Position numbers and translations under genes: made by a program. The notes under the pieces were generated by a model that was not told where the DNA came from, searched no databases, and was given only the letters and a program-made list of their open reading frames with translations. A DNA stretch of 64,000 bases from Coriolopsis trogii (taxonomy: Eukaryota > Basidiomycota > Agaricomycetes > Polyporales > Polyporaceae), in contig JAHYIO010000001.1 in the NCBI GenBank assembly GCA_020543525.1, positions 4,278,001 through 4,342,000 of the forward strand, read 5' to 3'. Shown here one piece after another: positions 23,525 through 35,638 of the stretch (position 1 is the first letter of the stretch; every line of letters begins with the position of its first letter).

Positions 23525-26500
23525 ATGCATTCCAAATCATTCAGACCCACCGCGTCCTTCACCCGCTCCTCCGCCCCCTCCCACGACCCCGACCCCATAT
23601 CAGCCGCCCTCCGCCCCCCCGCAGACGAAACCCCAGAGCAGCGCGAAGTCCGCCTCCGCGCAGAGGAAGATGCCAGAAAGCGCAGCGACAACATCGACCG
23701 CCTCATCGAGCGCGACAAGAAACATCGCAACAAGAAAAAGACCGTCAAAGTCCTCCTCCTCGGCCAGAGCGAGAGCGGAAAGAGCACCACCCTCAAGCGT
23801 GAGTCCCCCTCTCCCTTCTTATGTCCTTCCCTCGTATCCGCCCGTCCCACGCAACCCTCTCCGTCCCGTCTTTTTCCTTCCAATCCGCCCTCGGACACCC
23901 AACTATGCGCGTATCTGCTTCCCGCACACGCCGTGCCTCCGCGCGCACCACCCGCATATCCCAACAAGGTGAGCGCGTCTACCCACTGACACGTCGCCCG
24001 TCTCTGCCTCCCTGTGCAGCCTTCTTACTCGTCACTTGCACAGCCAGAGCCATGATCGCTCCTCCCAGATCGGAGGCGTCAACTAGGCGCTCATGCCGAT
24101 CACCTCCTCCCCGCCAAGCTCCCCTAAACCCCACGGCACCTCCCTGGACACGCACACGGACAGCTCCTCTCGGTGGTTTTGCTCTTTGGCCTAACCAGTG
24201 TGCTTCGCCGATCCGTCTCGGGTGTGCCTGATTGCAGTCGTCCCTCGGCTATTCTTTCTCACTGCCTCCTCTGTTCTCTATCCGCCTTGTGCATACCGAT
24301 ACCGCCTGAAGCTCTGGATGATGATTTGACAGCACACTCACACCTGATTCTTTTCCAGAGTTTCAACTCTTGCACACCCCAGCTGCCTTCCACAAGGAAC
24401 GATTAGCATGGCGCTTCGTTATCTACCTCAACCTCGTCCGGTCCATCCGTCGGTACGCTCCCCTTGTCTCCCATTCCGCCCGGTTTCCTGCCCAGTTCTC
24501 ACGCCCAATTATTTTCTGCAGCATCCTCGAGGCCATCGCGCCCGAGGACAACAGCGCCGTCGACGACGACGACTTTGCCGACTCGACCGAGACGGCTTCC
24601 ATCATCATCAGCGGCTCCGACCGCCCCCCGTCCTCGCTCTCCAACGCCCAGCCAAACTACGAACTCTACCGCCGCAGGCTCGCGCCGCTCCTCGAGCTCG
24701 AGCAGCGCCTCATCGCCGTCCTCTCCGACGCGCCGGACGACGAGGGCGAGGCGACCCGCCTGCCGGCGGACAGCATGACCTACGGCTCCTTCTCCTCTGC
24801 GTCGTCGTCGTCCGCACTCGGCCTCTCGTCCCCCTCCTCCTCCTCCTCGTCCGCATACCCGAGCCCGCTCCGGGACGGCCGGGGCGACCGCCCGCCGCGG
24901 ATAACCATCCCGCAGGCGGTCTCCCCGAGCACGAGCACGGGCACGTCCTACGGCCACCCGTCCACGTCCACGTACGCCGGGAGCAGCGGCACTCCGGGGG
25001 GCGGGGGGCCGACGTCTCCCCGCTCGCCGACCTCGCCGTCGCTGTCGGTGATGAGCAGCAGCACGGGCGCCGCGGCGCACGGGCACGCGGGGGAGCCTGC
25101 GATCCGGCCGGGGTCGAACTGGCGGGACCGGTTCGCGCTGGGCAAGATCCAGAGCCCGAAGAGCGCGCACTCGGGCGAGATGGAGGGGTGGTGGGAGGAC
25201 CCGAGCGACCCGGTGCATGTCGTGAACCGGTGCGCGGGGGCGATGGTGGAGATGTGGCGGGATGGGAAGGTGCAGACGCGCTTGGCGGAGCGGAGGATCA
25301 GGCTCGAGGAGAGCAGTGGATTGTGAGTCCGCGTGGTTTTTTTTTTCTTCCTGGTTTGGTCTGCGGGTGGATCGGTTGGCTGAGGACTGACTGATGGTTG
25401 ATGGCTGATGGCTGATGGCTGACGGCTGACGATGACAGCTTTTTGGACGAGATCGATCGAATAACGGCCAAGATGTACTTCCCGACCGATGGTTAGTCGC
25501 ACAGTCTCCGCTTGGCGGGCGTGGGGAAGGGTGTGTGTGTGTGGTTATCGTCCCCGCGCCCGCCGATTTTCCGCCTGGGCCAGGCATATGCTGACCGTGG
25601 CTGCGGACCGGGCAAAAACCCCGGTTTTTGAATGAACAAAAAATCTTGCAGACGACGTGTTGAAGGCGCGGCTGAAGACGACGGGCGTGGTCGAGCACAA
25701 GTTCACGCTCCCGAGGAACACCGAGTTTAACGGCGTGGAGTGGGTCATTTATGACGTCGGGGGCGCACGGAACCAGCGGCAGGCGTGGGCGCCGTATTTC
25801 GACGACGGTGAGTTGCACGGTTTGGGATCTGGCGGGTGTTTGGGATGGGCGGGTGCGCTGCTGACCGGTGCATTGGTCTTCTTTTTTTTTCTTCCTTCCT
25901 TGGGATAGTGAACGCGATCATATTCCTGGCGCCGATCAGCGCGTTTGACCAGCAGCTGGCCGAGGTGCGCATCTGGCTTTTGAAGAACGGTCGTGTAGCG
26001 GTGCAGTCGGGGAACTGACGCCGGATCCTCTCTTCTCTCTTCTCTTGAACCGGTCGTTTGCTGCAGGACCCGCGGGTGAACCGGCTGGAGGACTCGCTGC
26101 AGCTGTGGAAGTCGGTGATCGAGAACAAGCTGCTGGCGCACGTGAACATTGTGCTGTTTCTGAACAAGTGCGATCTGCTGAAGAAGAAGCTGGAGAGCGG
26201 GGTGCGGCTGCAGCATTACATGCCGTCGTACAACCGGCCGAACGACTACGAGACGGTCTCGCAGTGTGCGTGTTTCTGATTCTTTTTTTTCCCCTTCTTC
26301 TCCCGCTGGGCTTGGGCTCGCGTTCGGCTCGGGTCGGGGCCGCGTGTGGACTGACGACGTGTGGCAGACTTTCGCAACCGGTTCGGGGCGATGCACCACT
26401 CGATCAGCCCGAACAAGTCGAGGGAGCTGTACGGTGCGTTCCCGGTGCTTGGCCCTCGCTCGGGGGTGTTTGTTTGCGGCATGGGATGGGATGCTGAGAG

Positions 26501-26750
26501 GGGCTGGAAAGCAGTTCACCTGACGTCCGTCACGGATACCCGGAAGACGCATATGATCATCTCTAACGGTACGTTCGTTCTCGGTCTCGGTCGCCGTCCT
26601 TTGATTACCTCGCTCCCCGTAACCCCCCCCCCCTCCCCCGGAACTTCCTTGTACAAACTGTGTTCTGGATGTGGTGCTGACGACTCCCCGTTTCCGACAG
26701 TGCGGGACTTCATCCTGACCGCGAACCTAAAGTCGTCTTCGCTGATGTGA
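23525..26750 (+). CDS. Divergent heterotrimeric G-protein alpha subunit
   Basis: The start at 23525 gives MHSKSFRPTASFTRS; the frame is open further upstream but low-complexity. Motifs in order: P-loop LLLGQSESGKSTTLK, helical-domain stretch FHKERLAWRFVIYLNLVRSI, switch I LKARLKTTGVVEHKF, switch II VIYDVGGARNQRQAW, NIVLFLNKCDLLKKK, FRNRFGAMHHSISPN and VHLTSVTDTRKTHMI, ending NLKSSSLM at 26750. The Arg of switch I is kept, but the catalytic Gln of DVGGQ is Ala. The N-terminus lacks the myristoylation MG. A Ser/Pro-rich insert of well over 100 residues (about 24780-25130) sits inside the helical domain. Such large, divergent alpha subunits are a known basidiomycete expansion. Introns are short. 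It probably signals from the membrane, but its receptor is unknown. Confidence 0.9.
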
Positions 26751-28069
26751 CGTGATGCCCGGACCACGTTTCGATATCTGGAGCGATGCGTTTGGAGGGG
26801 GATAGAGGGTGTTTGGATCGGTGATTCATGTGAGCGCTCGGATGGTTCCACTCTCTATCGTTCATCTTTACCTGCCGGTTTTCGCGTGATTGTCGGTGGT
26901 GGGTTTTGAGTATAGTTTGTACCGCTTCCTCTTCTATCCATTTGGATGACTTTTTTGGTTCTTCTCGTTCCGAGTATCTTTTGCGAACCCTTCTCTGTTC
27001 CGCATCCGTGTTTTGGTTCAGATGGGGCCTGTGGTGTTCTAGCCCGAGCTGCCCGAGATGTTCCTCGTGAACCTTGTACTTGGTGCTTGCGTCTTCGCAT
27101 ACGTCCCTTCGCTGCCTTCGTCTTCGCCCGTCCTCATCTGTCAGACGTTCGTTCGAATCGTGTGCTGACATGCCATTCTTGCCTGGTCCAGCCCCTGCTT
27201 CCCATTTGCATGCACATGCACGCCCGCGTTCCGTATTCTACCTACCATCTCTATTCAATTCACGATCCACCACGTCACTCCTTCTTCCCCCCCCCCTCCC
27301 CTATGTAATGCCTCATTCCTAATTCTCTTCCACCCCGTTCATGTTCGGAAATTTCCCGTCGGTGTTCCGCATTCCAGAATGTATTGTAGCCTTTCGATCC
27401 CGTCTAGTGCTTGTTGTCCGCTCCCTCCCCCCACCCCCAACCCAAATCGCGCGTGTTGTTTGTTTCTCGTTCTCATTGTTCGCACGCCCGATATCCAACA
27501 TTCTATAGCTCGTCCCCCCGCTCGCGCTCGTTTCGCCCGTTGCTCGTTTTTGATGAGAAGTGACCGCTTGGTGGTGGTGCTTGACTCGCCTCGCCTCGCC
27601 TCGCCTCGTATACTCTAGATCTACCGTTCGCTACTTACTCTTTGCCGTCTGTCCGATATAATCTTTCTCGGCTTTGGAGGTTTGCGCTCGGGGCTCTGGG
27701 CTGGTCGTCGAGCTCTCTTTGTATGATTCTCGTCTCTCGGGGTCTGTGCCTCCTTCTCCTCCTTCTGACGTCTGAGAAGGTCATCGACTTGCACGCTGCG
27801 ATGGTGCAGTTGGACGATGTATGTGGCTTGTGTGCGTATACATAGGTGGTATGAGTAGATCAGGTTCGGCTCGTGCTCGCTCTAAGGACAGGCTGCTGTC
27901 GTGTGTGTTTCATCAACGTACGGAGTCATGCGGCGAGCGAGACGATTCCGGTCAGGCAGGATACAGTACATATCGACGTATGCCTAGTGCCTGATCTGGG
28001 TGCGTGCAAAGAGACGCACGGACGGCGCGTGCAACACGTTGCTCGAGCTTTCAAGCGTCGCTGCCAGTC
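26751..28069. other. 3' region of G-alpha gene and intergenic, no gene seen
   Basis: About 1.3 kb, T- and C-rich on the plus strand, probably including a G-alpha 3' UTR. Contains a short CCTCG/CGCCT repeat at about 27586-27607. No frame with a recognisable domain. Confidence 0.6.
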
Positions 28070-29050
28070 TCAGCACTCGCACCCGGTGAGGAGAGCGCTA
28101 GCCATGGGGGCGAGGAGCCGCCTCGCGAGCGCTTGGTGCACTTGGGCAGTCAAGTGCAGATCGTCTGACCAGATGGGCCCGCCCTCTGCGCGCGCGTCGT
28201 CCGGATCGAGGTCGTCGTCGATGAAGTCGAGCGAGGAAGGGTCGTCGAGCACGTCCGTGAGCGCCTGGTGCAAGGAGAAGAGGAGGAGGGTCGCTGTGCT
28301 GCAAGTTTCGGAGGCGAAGGAAGAGGCTTGGGCGCGGAGGCGGTCGTTCCACGCCTGGACGCGTTCTTCGACGTCGTCCGCGGACCCCGAGTCGATTGCT
28401 GAGGGAAGAGGAGAGGTCAGACGGGGATGTTCGGGGATGGGCGATGGGACCACGGGCCACTGGTACGGCGCTACCTTGGGGAGAGCGGTCGACGGGGGGC
28501 ACGTCGATGAGCACAAAGTTCCGCCCGCCTGCTTTGACGTATAGGTCGTGGATGGCGTCAAAGAGGGTCTCGAGGATGGGCTCGAGATCGTCGGCGTCGG
28601 TGCGCCCGCAGTCGTTGATGCCCAGGAAGAGGACTGCAGACGAGGGCAGGAAGCGCGTTAGCGTCGCGCGCCGTCAAACTGGCTGCAAGACGGTTTACAG
28701 TAGGTGGTTCGGCTGGGGTCCAGGGCTGGAGTGTCAGTCGGGGAAGCCTTCTTGGGAAAGGTTGTGAAGAAACGTGAGAGCTGGGTCGAGAGATCGTCTT
28801 CTGCGGTCGCTCCGGGGAAAGCAAAGTTGTGGACTTTGGGCGGTAGATGTCGTCCGTCGAGTTGCTCTACTACGTAATCCACCTGAAGTGTTCAAGCATT
28901 ACTAGGACTTCGTACCTCGTCACAACAATTCTGACACACCCATGTCTCACCGTCGTCTGACTTACTATACGAATCGCCACTGTCGATAGCGGTAATTCGG
29001 CGATGAGCTCGCAAGATGCATCGTCTGACAGGGTAGACTACCTACAAAAC
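28070..29050 (-). CDS. SGNH/GDSL-type esterase (carbohydrate esterase 16-like)
   Basis: Read on the minus strand, a first visible exon near 28940-29000 holds the nucleophile block IDSGDSYSKSDDGETW. It is spliced (GTGTGT donor, CAG acceptor) to VDYVVEQLDGRHLPPKVHNF and AFPGATAEDDLSTQL, then to FLGINDCGRTDADDLEPI, whose Asn matches SGNH block III, and VLIDVPPVDRSP. The last exon ends GPIWSDDLHLTAQVHQALAR with the catalytic DxxH, then a stop at 28070. The Ser, Gly, Asn and His blocks are thus all present in order. Fungal relatives are acetyl esterases acting on plant cell-wall sugars. I do not see a signal peptide; the first exon and start are not resolved, so location in or outside the cell is open. 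Confidence 0.82.
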
Positions 29051-29161
29051 AACAATCTTCTCGAGTGACTCAAGCCCACGCCATCGGGCGCCCCGATGGA
29101 CGATGGGGAAATAACCTGAGGGAACATTGTTAGAACGTAGTACGCCGACCTCTACGACTGC

Positions 29162-29623
29162 CTACGAACGCGAGATAGGAGGCAACGTGGCAATCGCTGA
29201 GGCTTGCTCCTCTATCTTCTCGCGCTTTGCTGGACGCACATCCACGTCGCTGCCTTGAGGATAGTGCCGGGTCCCGTCTTCGGCTGTGGTTGTCTGAGTA
29301 GTATGAGAGGATGCCGCTTCGTTTGAGACGTTCGACTCGGAGTCCCCGTGTCCAAGCTGTACATCGTCGGAGGCTCTCTTGCGTTTTCCATCTATCCTGT
29401 CCATGATGCACTGGGTCAGCACACGGATGTGTACAGGTCGGCGTCGCTGACTCGGAACAAGACTAACAAGTTCTTGCCTCGCGAAGTTGAACTTCAAACA
29501 CTCGGCGCCTATCACTAGCGGCCCGCGCACCGAGTTACTAGCCGCGAGATCCGATCGTGAGGACATGACGTCCAATTTGCCAAGATGTTCTCGACTGTAG
29601 TACAACGTCCGGTTCATCCTCAT
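29162..29623 (-). CDS. Hypothetical basic protein
   Basis: A minus-strand frame with RSDLAASNSVRGPLVIGAEC, then RIDGKRKRASDDVQ and RPAKREKIEEQ before a stop at 29162. The two basic clusters resemble nuclear localisation signals. A possible earlier exon at 29580-29738 (start MADALSTDCFSDKLG) is in another frame. An intron near 29405-29470 is likely. No domain recognised. Confidence 0.4.
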   Translation of the reverse strand: MRMNRTLYYSREHLGKLDVMSSRSDLAASNSVRGPLVIGAECLKFNFARQELVSLVPSQRRRPVHIRVLTQCIMDRIDGKRKRASDDVQLGHGDSESNVSNEAASSHTTQTTTAEDGTRHYPQGSDVDVRPAKREKIEEQASAIATLPPISRS

Positions 29624-29739
29624 AGCACAATGAATACTTGCTCAATTCAACCGTTTGTAATGTTTTGCTCTCAAGCTCTCCACAGGGCCTGCGCCCCAGC
29701 TTGTCAGAGAAGCAATCAGTGGAGAGTGCGTCTGCCATG

Positions 29740-30578
29740 TCACGAAAATGCAGACGTCCTTAAGTAGTCTGGAAACCCAAACTGTCGGCAAACGCTGCAA
29801 CAGGCAGGAGGAGTGTGGGTTTGTGGAGATGTAGCGATAAGATGAGACCGGAGGACTGCCATTGGGATCCTGACATCACCACATGCTGTCGTCTTGACGC
29901 ATGTAGTGTTATGTAAAGATACCCATATGTGCCATATGTAGTCGAGCCCATATTGCACCCATGTACGCAGGGCTACGCTTGTATGTCCTCGAACGATGAA
30001 CATTGTGCCACGAGGTAGCGATATATACCCGATACAAATCAGTTCGAGTTAGTGTCCTTCGCTCGACTGAATAGAAGGCCGTTCTCGGACATTTATGGAC
30101 TGCTGATGGCGGGAAGGTAGCAGATGATGGATTTAAGGGCGGCATTGAGTATTGAGTACTTACATTGAAGTTACATACTTTGAGAACAGCCTCGTTCATA
30201 ACGAAGGGTGATGCGGGGAAGCGTCTATCTAATCTTATCCAAGGGTAAGACATTTGATTGGCTTGGTGGCCAGGAATCGGGTGGCATGTTCTGCCACTGT
30301 CACTGCCAGGGCGACGACGCGGACGTGCCTGACGTCTTCTGCCAAACACACTACCTACTGCAGTAGTCATATACATGATATCTGTCCTAGTTCATCGTGC
30401 TTGTTTCCAGAACAAAGGAATAAGAAGACCTCAAATGCCTGAGTCGTGAGATCAAACAGGAGCTATGCTGCCAACACTGTTGTGCGTTCCGTTCCAGAGC
30501 CATCACATCCGTGCAACAACGCCTGCGACGACCATCAGTCAAACATTCACACCCCGGATGCCGGAGGCAGCAGGGTGA
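29740..30578. other. Intergenic, no gene seen
   Basis: About 840 bases of more AT-rich sequence. Minus-strand frames around 29909-30376 have no recognisable domain. It probably includes the promoter of the surface protein downstream. Confidence 0.55.
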
Positions 30579-33500
30579 GTGCCCCGCTTCCAATATCAGC
30601 CAGTTGTTCCGCCACCTGCCTCCCATGCACCTTGCCTCCCCTTGACGAGCTTCGTGCCCTTTTCGTTCTTTCTCCTTTCTCTTCCTCTTCCTTCCTTTTT
30701 CTTCGGTATGGCGCCGGCTCTCGCCTTGAAGCGCGAGGACGCCTCTTCTTCAGGTGGTCAGTCCTATCCTCCCTTGCTGAGCTGCGCGACGCTGACCTGG
30801 TCCACGCCTTAAGCGTAGCGAATCCCACTCCATAACGCCTCAACAATCGCTGAGTATGTCCTATTTTCTGGGATACAGCGCAGGCTAGCACTGCAGCTCC
30901 CTCTTCGGTCACGACTCTCTCTTCTCCCGCAAGTACTGCGTCCACAAACTCTGAGAGCACGCCGACCACCTCCGCCGCGACAGAGCCTCCCGCGCTCACC
31001 TCACCGGCCGCCTCGACTTCGTCTGACAAGCCCTCGATCATCGCTGCTGCAAGCACGTCCACGGAGTCCTCGACCGCAGAGACAAGCTCAGCTGCAGCCT
31101 CTAGCACGACCGAGGCCGTTTCCTCCTCGACAGAGTCGTCGTCCGCTTCGACCTCCGCCAGTTCGGTACTGATCCCCACCGCCATTGCCTCACAGTCGAC
31201 GTCCACTGACCCCTCATCATCTTCTGTTGCATCCTCCACTGCCCCTATCACGTCGTCCGCCACGTCGGATGCGCTATCATCCACATCTTCCGTGACGTCT
31301 GCTGCGACTACGGACATCTCCACCTCGTCAACCACGATCGCTACAAATGCGCCCACCTCAAACTCTACTACTGCGACTTCGAACGCTTCGGACGCTTCGA
31401 TCACTTCAACCTCAACCACGGTGATTTCGGCCTCTCCTTCGACGTCGGAATCTCGTTCAACTACCACTCGGTCATCGTCGCTCACCGTGCAGCCTACGAC
31501 CACCTCCTTTGGTCCGATCCTTCCGACTGCTATTGCGAGCGAGGATGAGGGAGGGAGTTCTACTGGTGCGTTCTAATATTTCGTAGCCACTTTCTCTCGA
31601 ATTCAGTGCGTTCCCATCCTCGGTCCCATGTCCTTCCAGTGGCTACACCCTCCTCGTCCACTTCATCACCGTCGACCTTAGTGACAACGACGAAGACCTC
31701 GAGCAGTGCACCAGCACCGTCGAGCACAAGCGTCATCATCCCCACTGCGATTGGGTAAGCCGTCGTTTCCAGCTGCATACGTGAGGCGTTGTCAACGCTA
31801 GATTGAACGTTTCCGGTTCCCTCAGCAACCCTGACCCGACTACTACGGGCAACGAGACACGCTCTGCTTCTCCTACCTCTACTTCTGCTTCTGTTTCTGC
31901 TTCCGCATCTGGAAGCCAGGCGGGCCCGACCGGCCCGGTGACTACTCCCACATCCAAGTCCTCTTCTGCGGGTGGCTCTGGGGCTGCTCCGACTACCGCG
32001 ACGGCGGAGACGAGCGAGGCGAGCGCTGCTGCTCCAGCCCCCACTACTGGTGCTGGGGTTGGGAACGCAGGTGCGGGTGATGGTACGAGCGGCAATGGCG
32101 CGAGTGGCAATGGTTCGAATGGCAATGGCTCGAATGGCAATGGTTCAAATGGTGGTAACGACTCCAATGCTGGTAACGGTAGCACGAGTGCCAGTGCCGC
32201 AGTCAGCAACGGAAACAGTACGGACGGCAACGGAAACAATACCTCTGCGAACAACACTGCCACCGGCCCAGTTGCTAGTGCTCAGTCCACAGATGCCGCA
32301 AGTGCTCCTACGGACTCGAGTGGGAGTGCTGGAGGTGCTTCAACAACCCCCGTGATCGAGTATGTCGAATCTCATATCACTTTGCCCTCGGTGACTTACA
32401 CGAGTGCAGCACCCAAGTGAAAAACGTCGTCGCCGCTAGCAAGACTTCCAGCGCCAGCGCCGCCGCCGATAGGAACGCGAGTCCTACGACAGTGACCACG
32501 ACAGGAACCACCGTTTTCACTACCAGCGCGCCGGTCACGACGATCGCCTCCGACGGCAAGACGACCACCACTGTACAGAAGATCACGAGCACCAGCCTGT
32601 TCACGTCCACCTTCACCTCGACGCCCACGTCCTCTCCCACGACTGTGGCTGCGACCGCTTCGTACGTGCTTTTTCGCTCTACTAGTGACTCTGCGTGATG
32701 AATTGCGGTTTGGCTCACTTTCGTTTCTACACCCGTTCAGGAACAAACCATCCGCGGCAGCGATGGGCGGGATCATTGGTGGGGTCATCGGCGCCCTTGC
32801 CGTCCTCGGTCTTCTTCTCTTCCTCTTCTTCCGCATCCGCTCGCGCCGCCGTGCCCTCCGCACACCCTTCAAGGGCGGCGGGATCTCCCCCGAGGACTAC
32901 GAGGCGCGCTCGCCCTCGCTCCTGCCCGACTCCCCGAACGCGATGTTCGTCCCCGTCCGCCCGCCCTCGGGCCCGGCCCTTCCTCCAATGATCAGCGTGA
33001 ACACGACGAACCTGACCGCGAACGCGAACACGGGCGCTCCTGGAGCGACGCTCTCGCCCGCGATGGCGTACGCGGCCGGGATGAGCAGGAGCGAGCTCTT
33101 CCCGAGCATCGTCTCCACCTCGACCGTCTCCGGGATGCTCATCAGTCCCGTCCCGAGCGAGGGCTCCACCGCGTCGGCTGCTGCAGGCGCAGGCGCAGGC
33201 GTGGGTGTGGGTGTGGGTGTGCGCGCCAGGGCGGGCGCAGAGGCGTCGAAGCCGCGCTACAGGGACACGATGGTGAGCACCGCGGCGGAGAGCATCGTCG
33301 TCGCTGGCCCGGGCAAGAGCCACTCGAGCTTGAGCGCGGATGCGGTGTTGGATCCGTTTGTGGACCCGCCTGTGCCTGCGCTTGCTGGGAGGGAGAGGGA
33401 GAGGGAAAAGGAGGGAGATGGTAATCCGTTCGCGGACCCTGTGCGTGTGAATGGCACGGCTGGGGGTGCGCTCGCGGCTGCGCCTGTTGGGGACCGGCTG

Positions 33501-33692
33501 TCTGTGCTGTCGGATGTGTCGGGTGACGTTCAGGTGAGTGTCGATTTTGCTGGTGTGGTGATCGGTTTGGCGTTGAGCGGGACTGACTGGGTGTCTGACA
33601 GCCTGGGGTCGCTATGTAAGGTGAGGACTATGAGTCGTGGACGTTGCTATATGGACGCTGTAGCTGTTTGCTTGCATTTCAGTTGGGTTTGA
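30579..33692 (+). CDS. Mucin-like single-pass membrane protein
   Basis: From a start at 30579 the protein has a hydrophobic stretch (FVPFSFFLLSLPLPSFFF) that fits a signal peptide, followed by ALALKRED with a Kex2-like KR. A start at 30707 would lack it. After a short intron come several hundred Ser/Thr/Ala-rich residues, certain to be heavily O-glycosylated if secreted, with an NGS-type minisatellite stretch at about 32085-32160. A transmembrane helix at about 32765-32830 (GGIIGGVIGALAVLGLLLFL) is followed by RIRSRRR and a cytoplasmic tail of about 230 residues with Pro-rich and Asp/Pro motifs. The layout resembles fungal wall-stress sensors or Mid2-like proteins but I see no WSC domain. The 3' end near 33540-33692 may contain an intron. 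Function is inferred only from architecture. Confidence 0.75.
32085..32165 (+). repeat. In-frame GSNGN minisatellite
   Basis: Inside the mucin-like gene, near-identical 15-base units of the form GGCAATGGTTCGAAT encode repeated Gly-Asn-Gly-Ser-Asn. Such coding repeats often vary in copy number in fungal surface proteins. Confidence 0.8.
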
Positions 33693-34347
33693 CATGCAGG
33701 ATGATAAGTCTGCGTGGCCTTTGATGATGCCATATTTGAACGTACGCCTGCGGCCCCTGAGGTGTGTACTTGCTCGCGGCGATGCCGTTGACGAGAAAGT
33801 AGGATGATCTGCTGTCTGGCGGAAGAGAGTATCCGCCGCCCCTTGCCGATAGCAGCGTCGACCAAGTCTTTATGAGGAAAACATCATTGATGACAGAAAG
33901 CAAAATACGAGGACCATTGCGTTTCACGCCAATGTTGAGCTAAGTCTCAGTGTCACGCTCGTCACGCATGTCACCCACAAGCGTTCAGAGTTAACAGGCA
34001 AAGTCAGTTGGCCATACTTCAGTGTCGTATTTCCCATGCTCACAATCCATATCCAGCCTTGGGCCTACAAAGCGACTCGAATAGATTCCCCACTAAGGGC
34101 TATTATGGGCGCACTCATCAAGACTTCAGCGCCATCGACCCAGCAAATTACTTACTCACCAACGTGAACCTGAACTCCGCGATGTACGCGACTCAGCCCG
34201 TCTTTCACCGGTTCTCCCACCCCAGCTGTTCGCTACTGAACACATCCAAGATCTGAGTGCTTCAACTTAGACGTACTGCGCATGGCCATAACATCGACAA
34301 GCACACCACGATATGCATTCGTCTGTGTTCATATATGCGAACACAAA
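33693..34347. other. Intergenic, no gene seen
   Basis: About 650 bases between two convergent genes. Only short frames; likely 3' UTRs. Confidence 0.6.
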
Positions 34348-35638
34348 ATCAGCGAACCGCTTGGGTGAGCATGTCGAGGAAGATCTCGCTCCAGTCGATT
34401 TGACTTGTGAGCGACTTTTCGCGTATGAGCGAGAAGCCCTGTTTGAGGAGCTCGGCATCTCGCAGCTGCAGCGCACAAGTCAGATAAGTGCGCAAGAGTA
34501 GAAGCCCCGACACTTACGCGGAAAGCATCAAACGTGACGTCCACTCGCGACACGTAGAGGTTGATACTGCTCGCGGGGTAGTTGATCGTCCGCACGAGGT
34601 CGATCGGGAAGTGGAACAACGACGACGCGAGCTGCCTGCAATCCGCGCGAGTGAGTACTAGTGCTGGTGCGTTCGAGGAAGGAGGACTCACGTCCACCAC
34701 GAGCGCACCGCGACTCGCTCGAACGGGAAGTGCACATGCACCCATCGACACTCCTCTGCGACCATCGCGAAGCTCCCGCGGTCTTGCGCCCAGTCGCGCC
34801 GGATCTGCGAGTCGATGCGCCCGAAAGTGTAGATGCGTCCTTCGCGGTTGTTGATGTGCAGCTGCCGCGCAACGATATCAAAGGCCATCTCGTCGTCGTC
34901 GTGGGTCTTGAGCGGCTGAGTCGCGTATGCGTTCGTCCCGTCGCATCCCGAGGAGTCCGCATCGTCCGCATCTGAGTCCTCCTGCACGCCTATCGTATCG
35001 CTGTCCGTCTCGTCGACGTCTGCGTCGTCTTCGTCGCTGGCGGGCTCTTCCGCGTCGAGCCTGGTGCGGGGGTCGATGTATCCCATAGGCTTTTCTTCCG
35101 GACGCTCCGTGAGACCCGCGAATCGCATCGAGGTGCGAAACAGGTCCGCGCGGAGGATCTCCCCCGTCAGTATGGTGCTGACCAGGTTTCGCCGGAGTAG
35201 TTGGATGAAGTACGGTGTCTCTGTACTTTTGAAGACCTTGACGCGGAGGTCATCGATGGTGATGTTCGCCCACGGACCTGCGGTGAACCGGAACAAGACG
35301 GGAAAGAACCATAGGATGGTCTCGAGGCGAGCCGTGGAGACATCGCCGCTTGTAGAGGTGTAGTAAATGGAGTTAATTGTGATCGTGCACCAACGAGGGT
35401 CATCCGAACAAGGTAGGTGGAAACGCCATTCGAGTGAAGAAGCTTGGAAGGTGAACGCGTAGGCCTTGTTGACTATGGTGGCTTGGTAGCGGATGTCTCG
35501 TGCAGCAAAGGGGGTAAGGCGGCCGATTGTTAACCTGTGGCCATATACTGGGAGGTCCAGTAGGTATGAGATAGCGGCGAAGAGGCCTGAAACGAAGATG
35601 TTGAAGGCAAAGCGGATTGAAGAGTCGGGTATCTGCAT
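34348..35638 (-). CDS. Membrane-anchored protein of unknown function
   Basis: Starts MQIPDSSIRFAFNIFVSGLF with an N-terminal membrane helix, followed by RLTPFAARDIRYQATIVNKA, SSLEWRFHLPCSDDPRW, a hydrophobic FFPVLFRFTAGPWANITIDD segment, then a strongly acidic stretch (about 34960-35060, DEDDADVDETDSD). Later it reads INNREGRIYTFGRIDSQIRR and FPIDLVRTINYPASSINLYV; after an intron at about 34477-34517 it ends SEIFLDMLTQAVR at 34348. The helix followed by beta-rich lipid-transfer-like segments recalls the N-terminus of Csf1/BLTP1 bridge-like proteins, but at about 400 residues it is far shorter. That resemblance is weak inference; the gene may be a fungal-specific family. Confidence 0.65.

Noticed and set aside
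24499..25818. 439-residue minus-strand open frame
   Set aside because: Opposite the G-alpha exons; very rich in Arg/Pro/Gly/Ala, as expected for a shadow frame in GC-rich sequence.
30547..31503. 318-residue acidic minus-strand frame
   Set aside because: Exact shadow of the Ser/Thr-rich exon of the mucin-like gene; Val/Glu/Asp richness mirrors its codons.
31736..32263. Pro/Leu-rich minus-strand frame
   Set aside because: Also a shadow of the mucin-like exon with the minisatellite.
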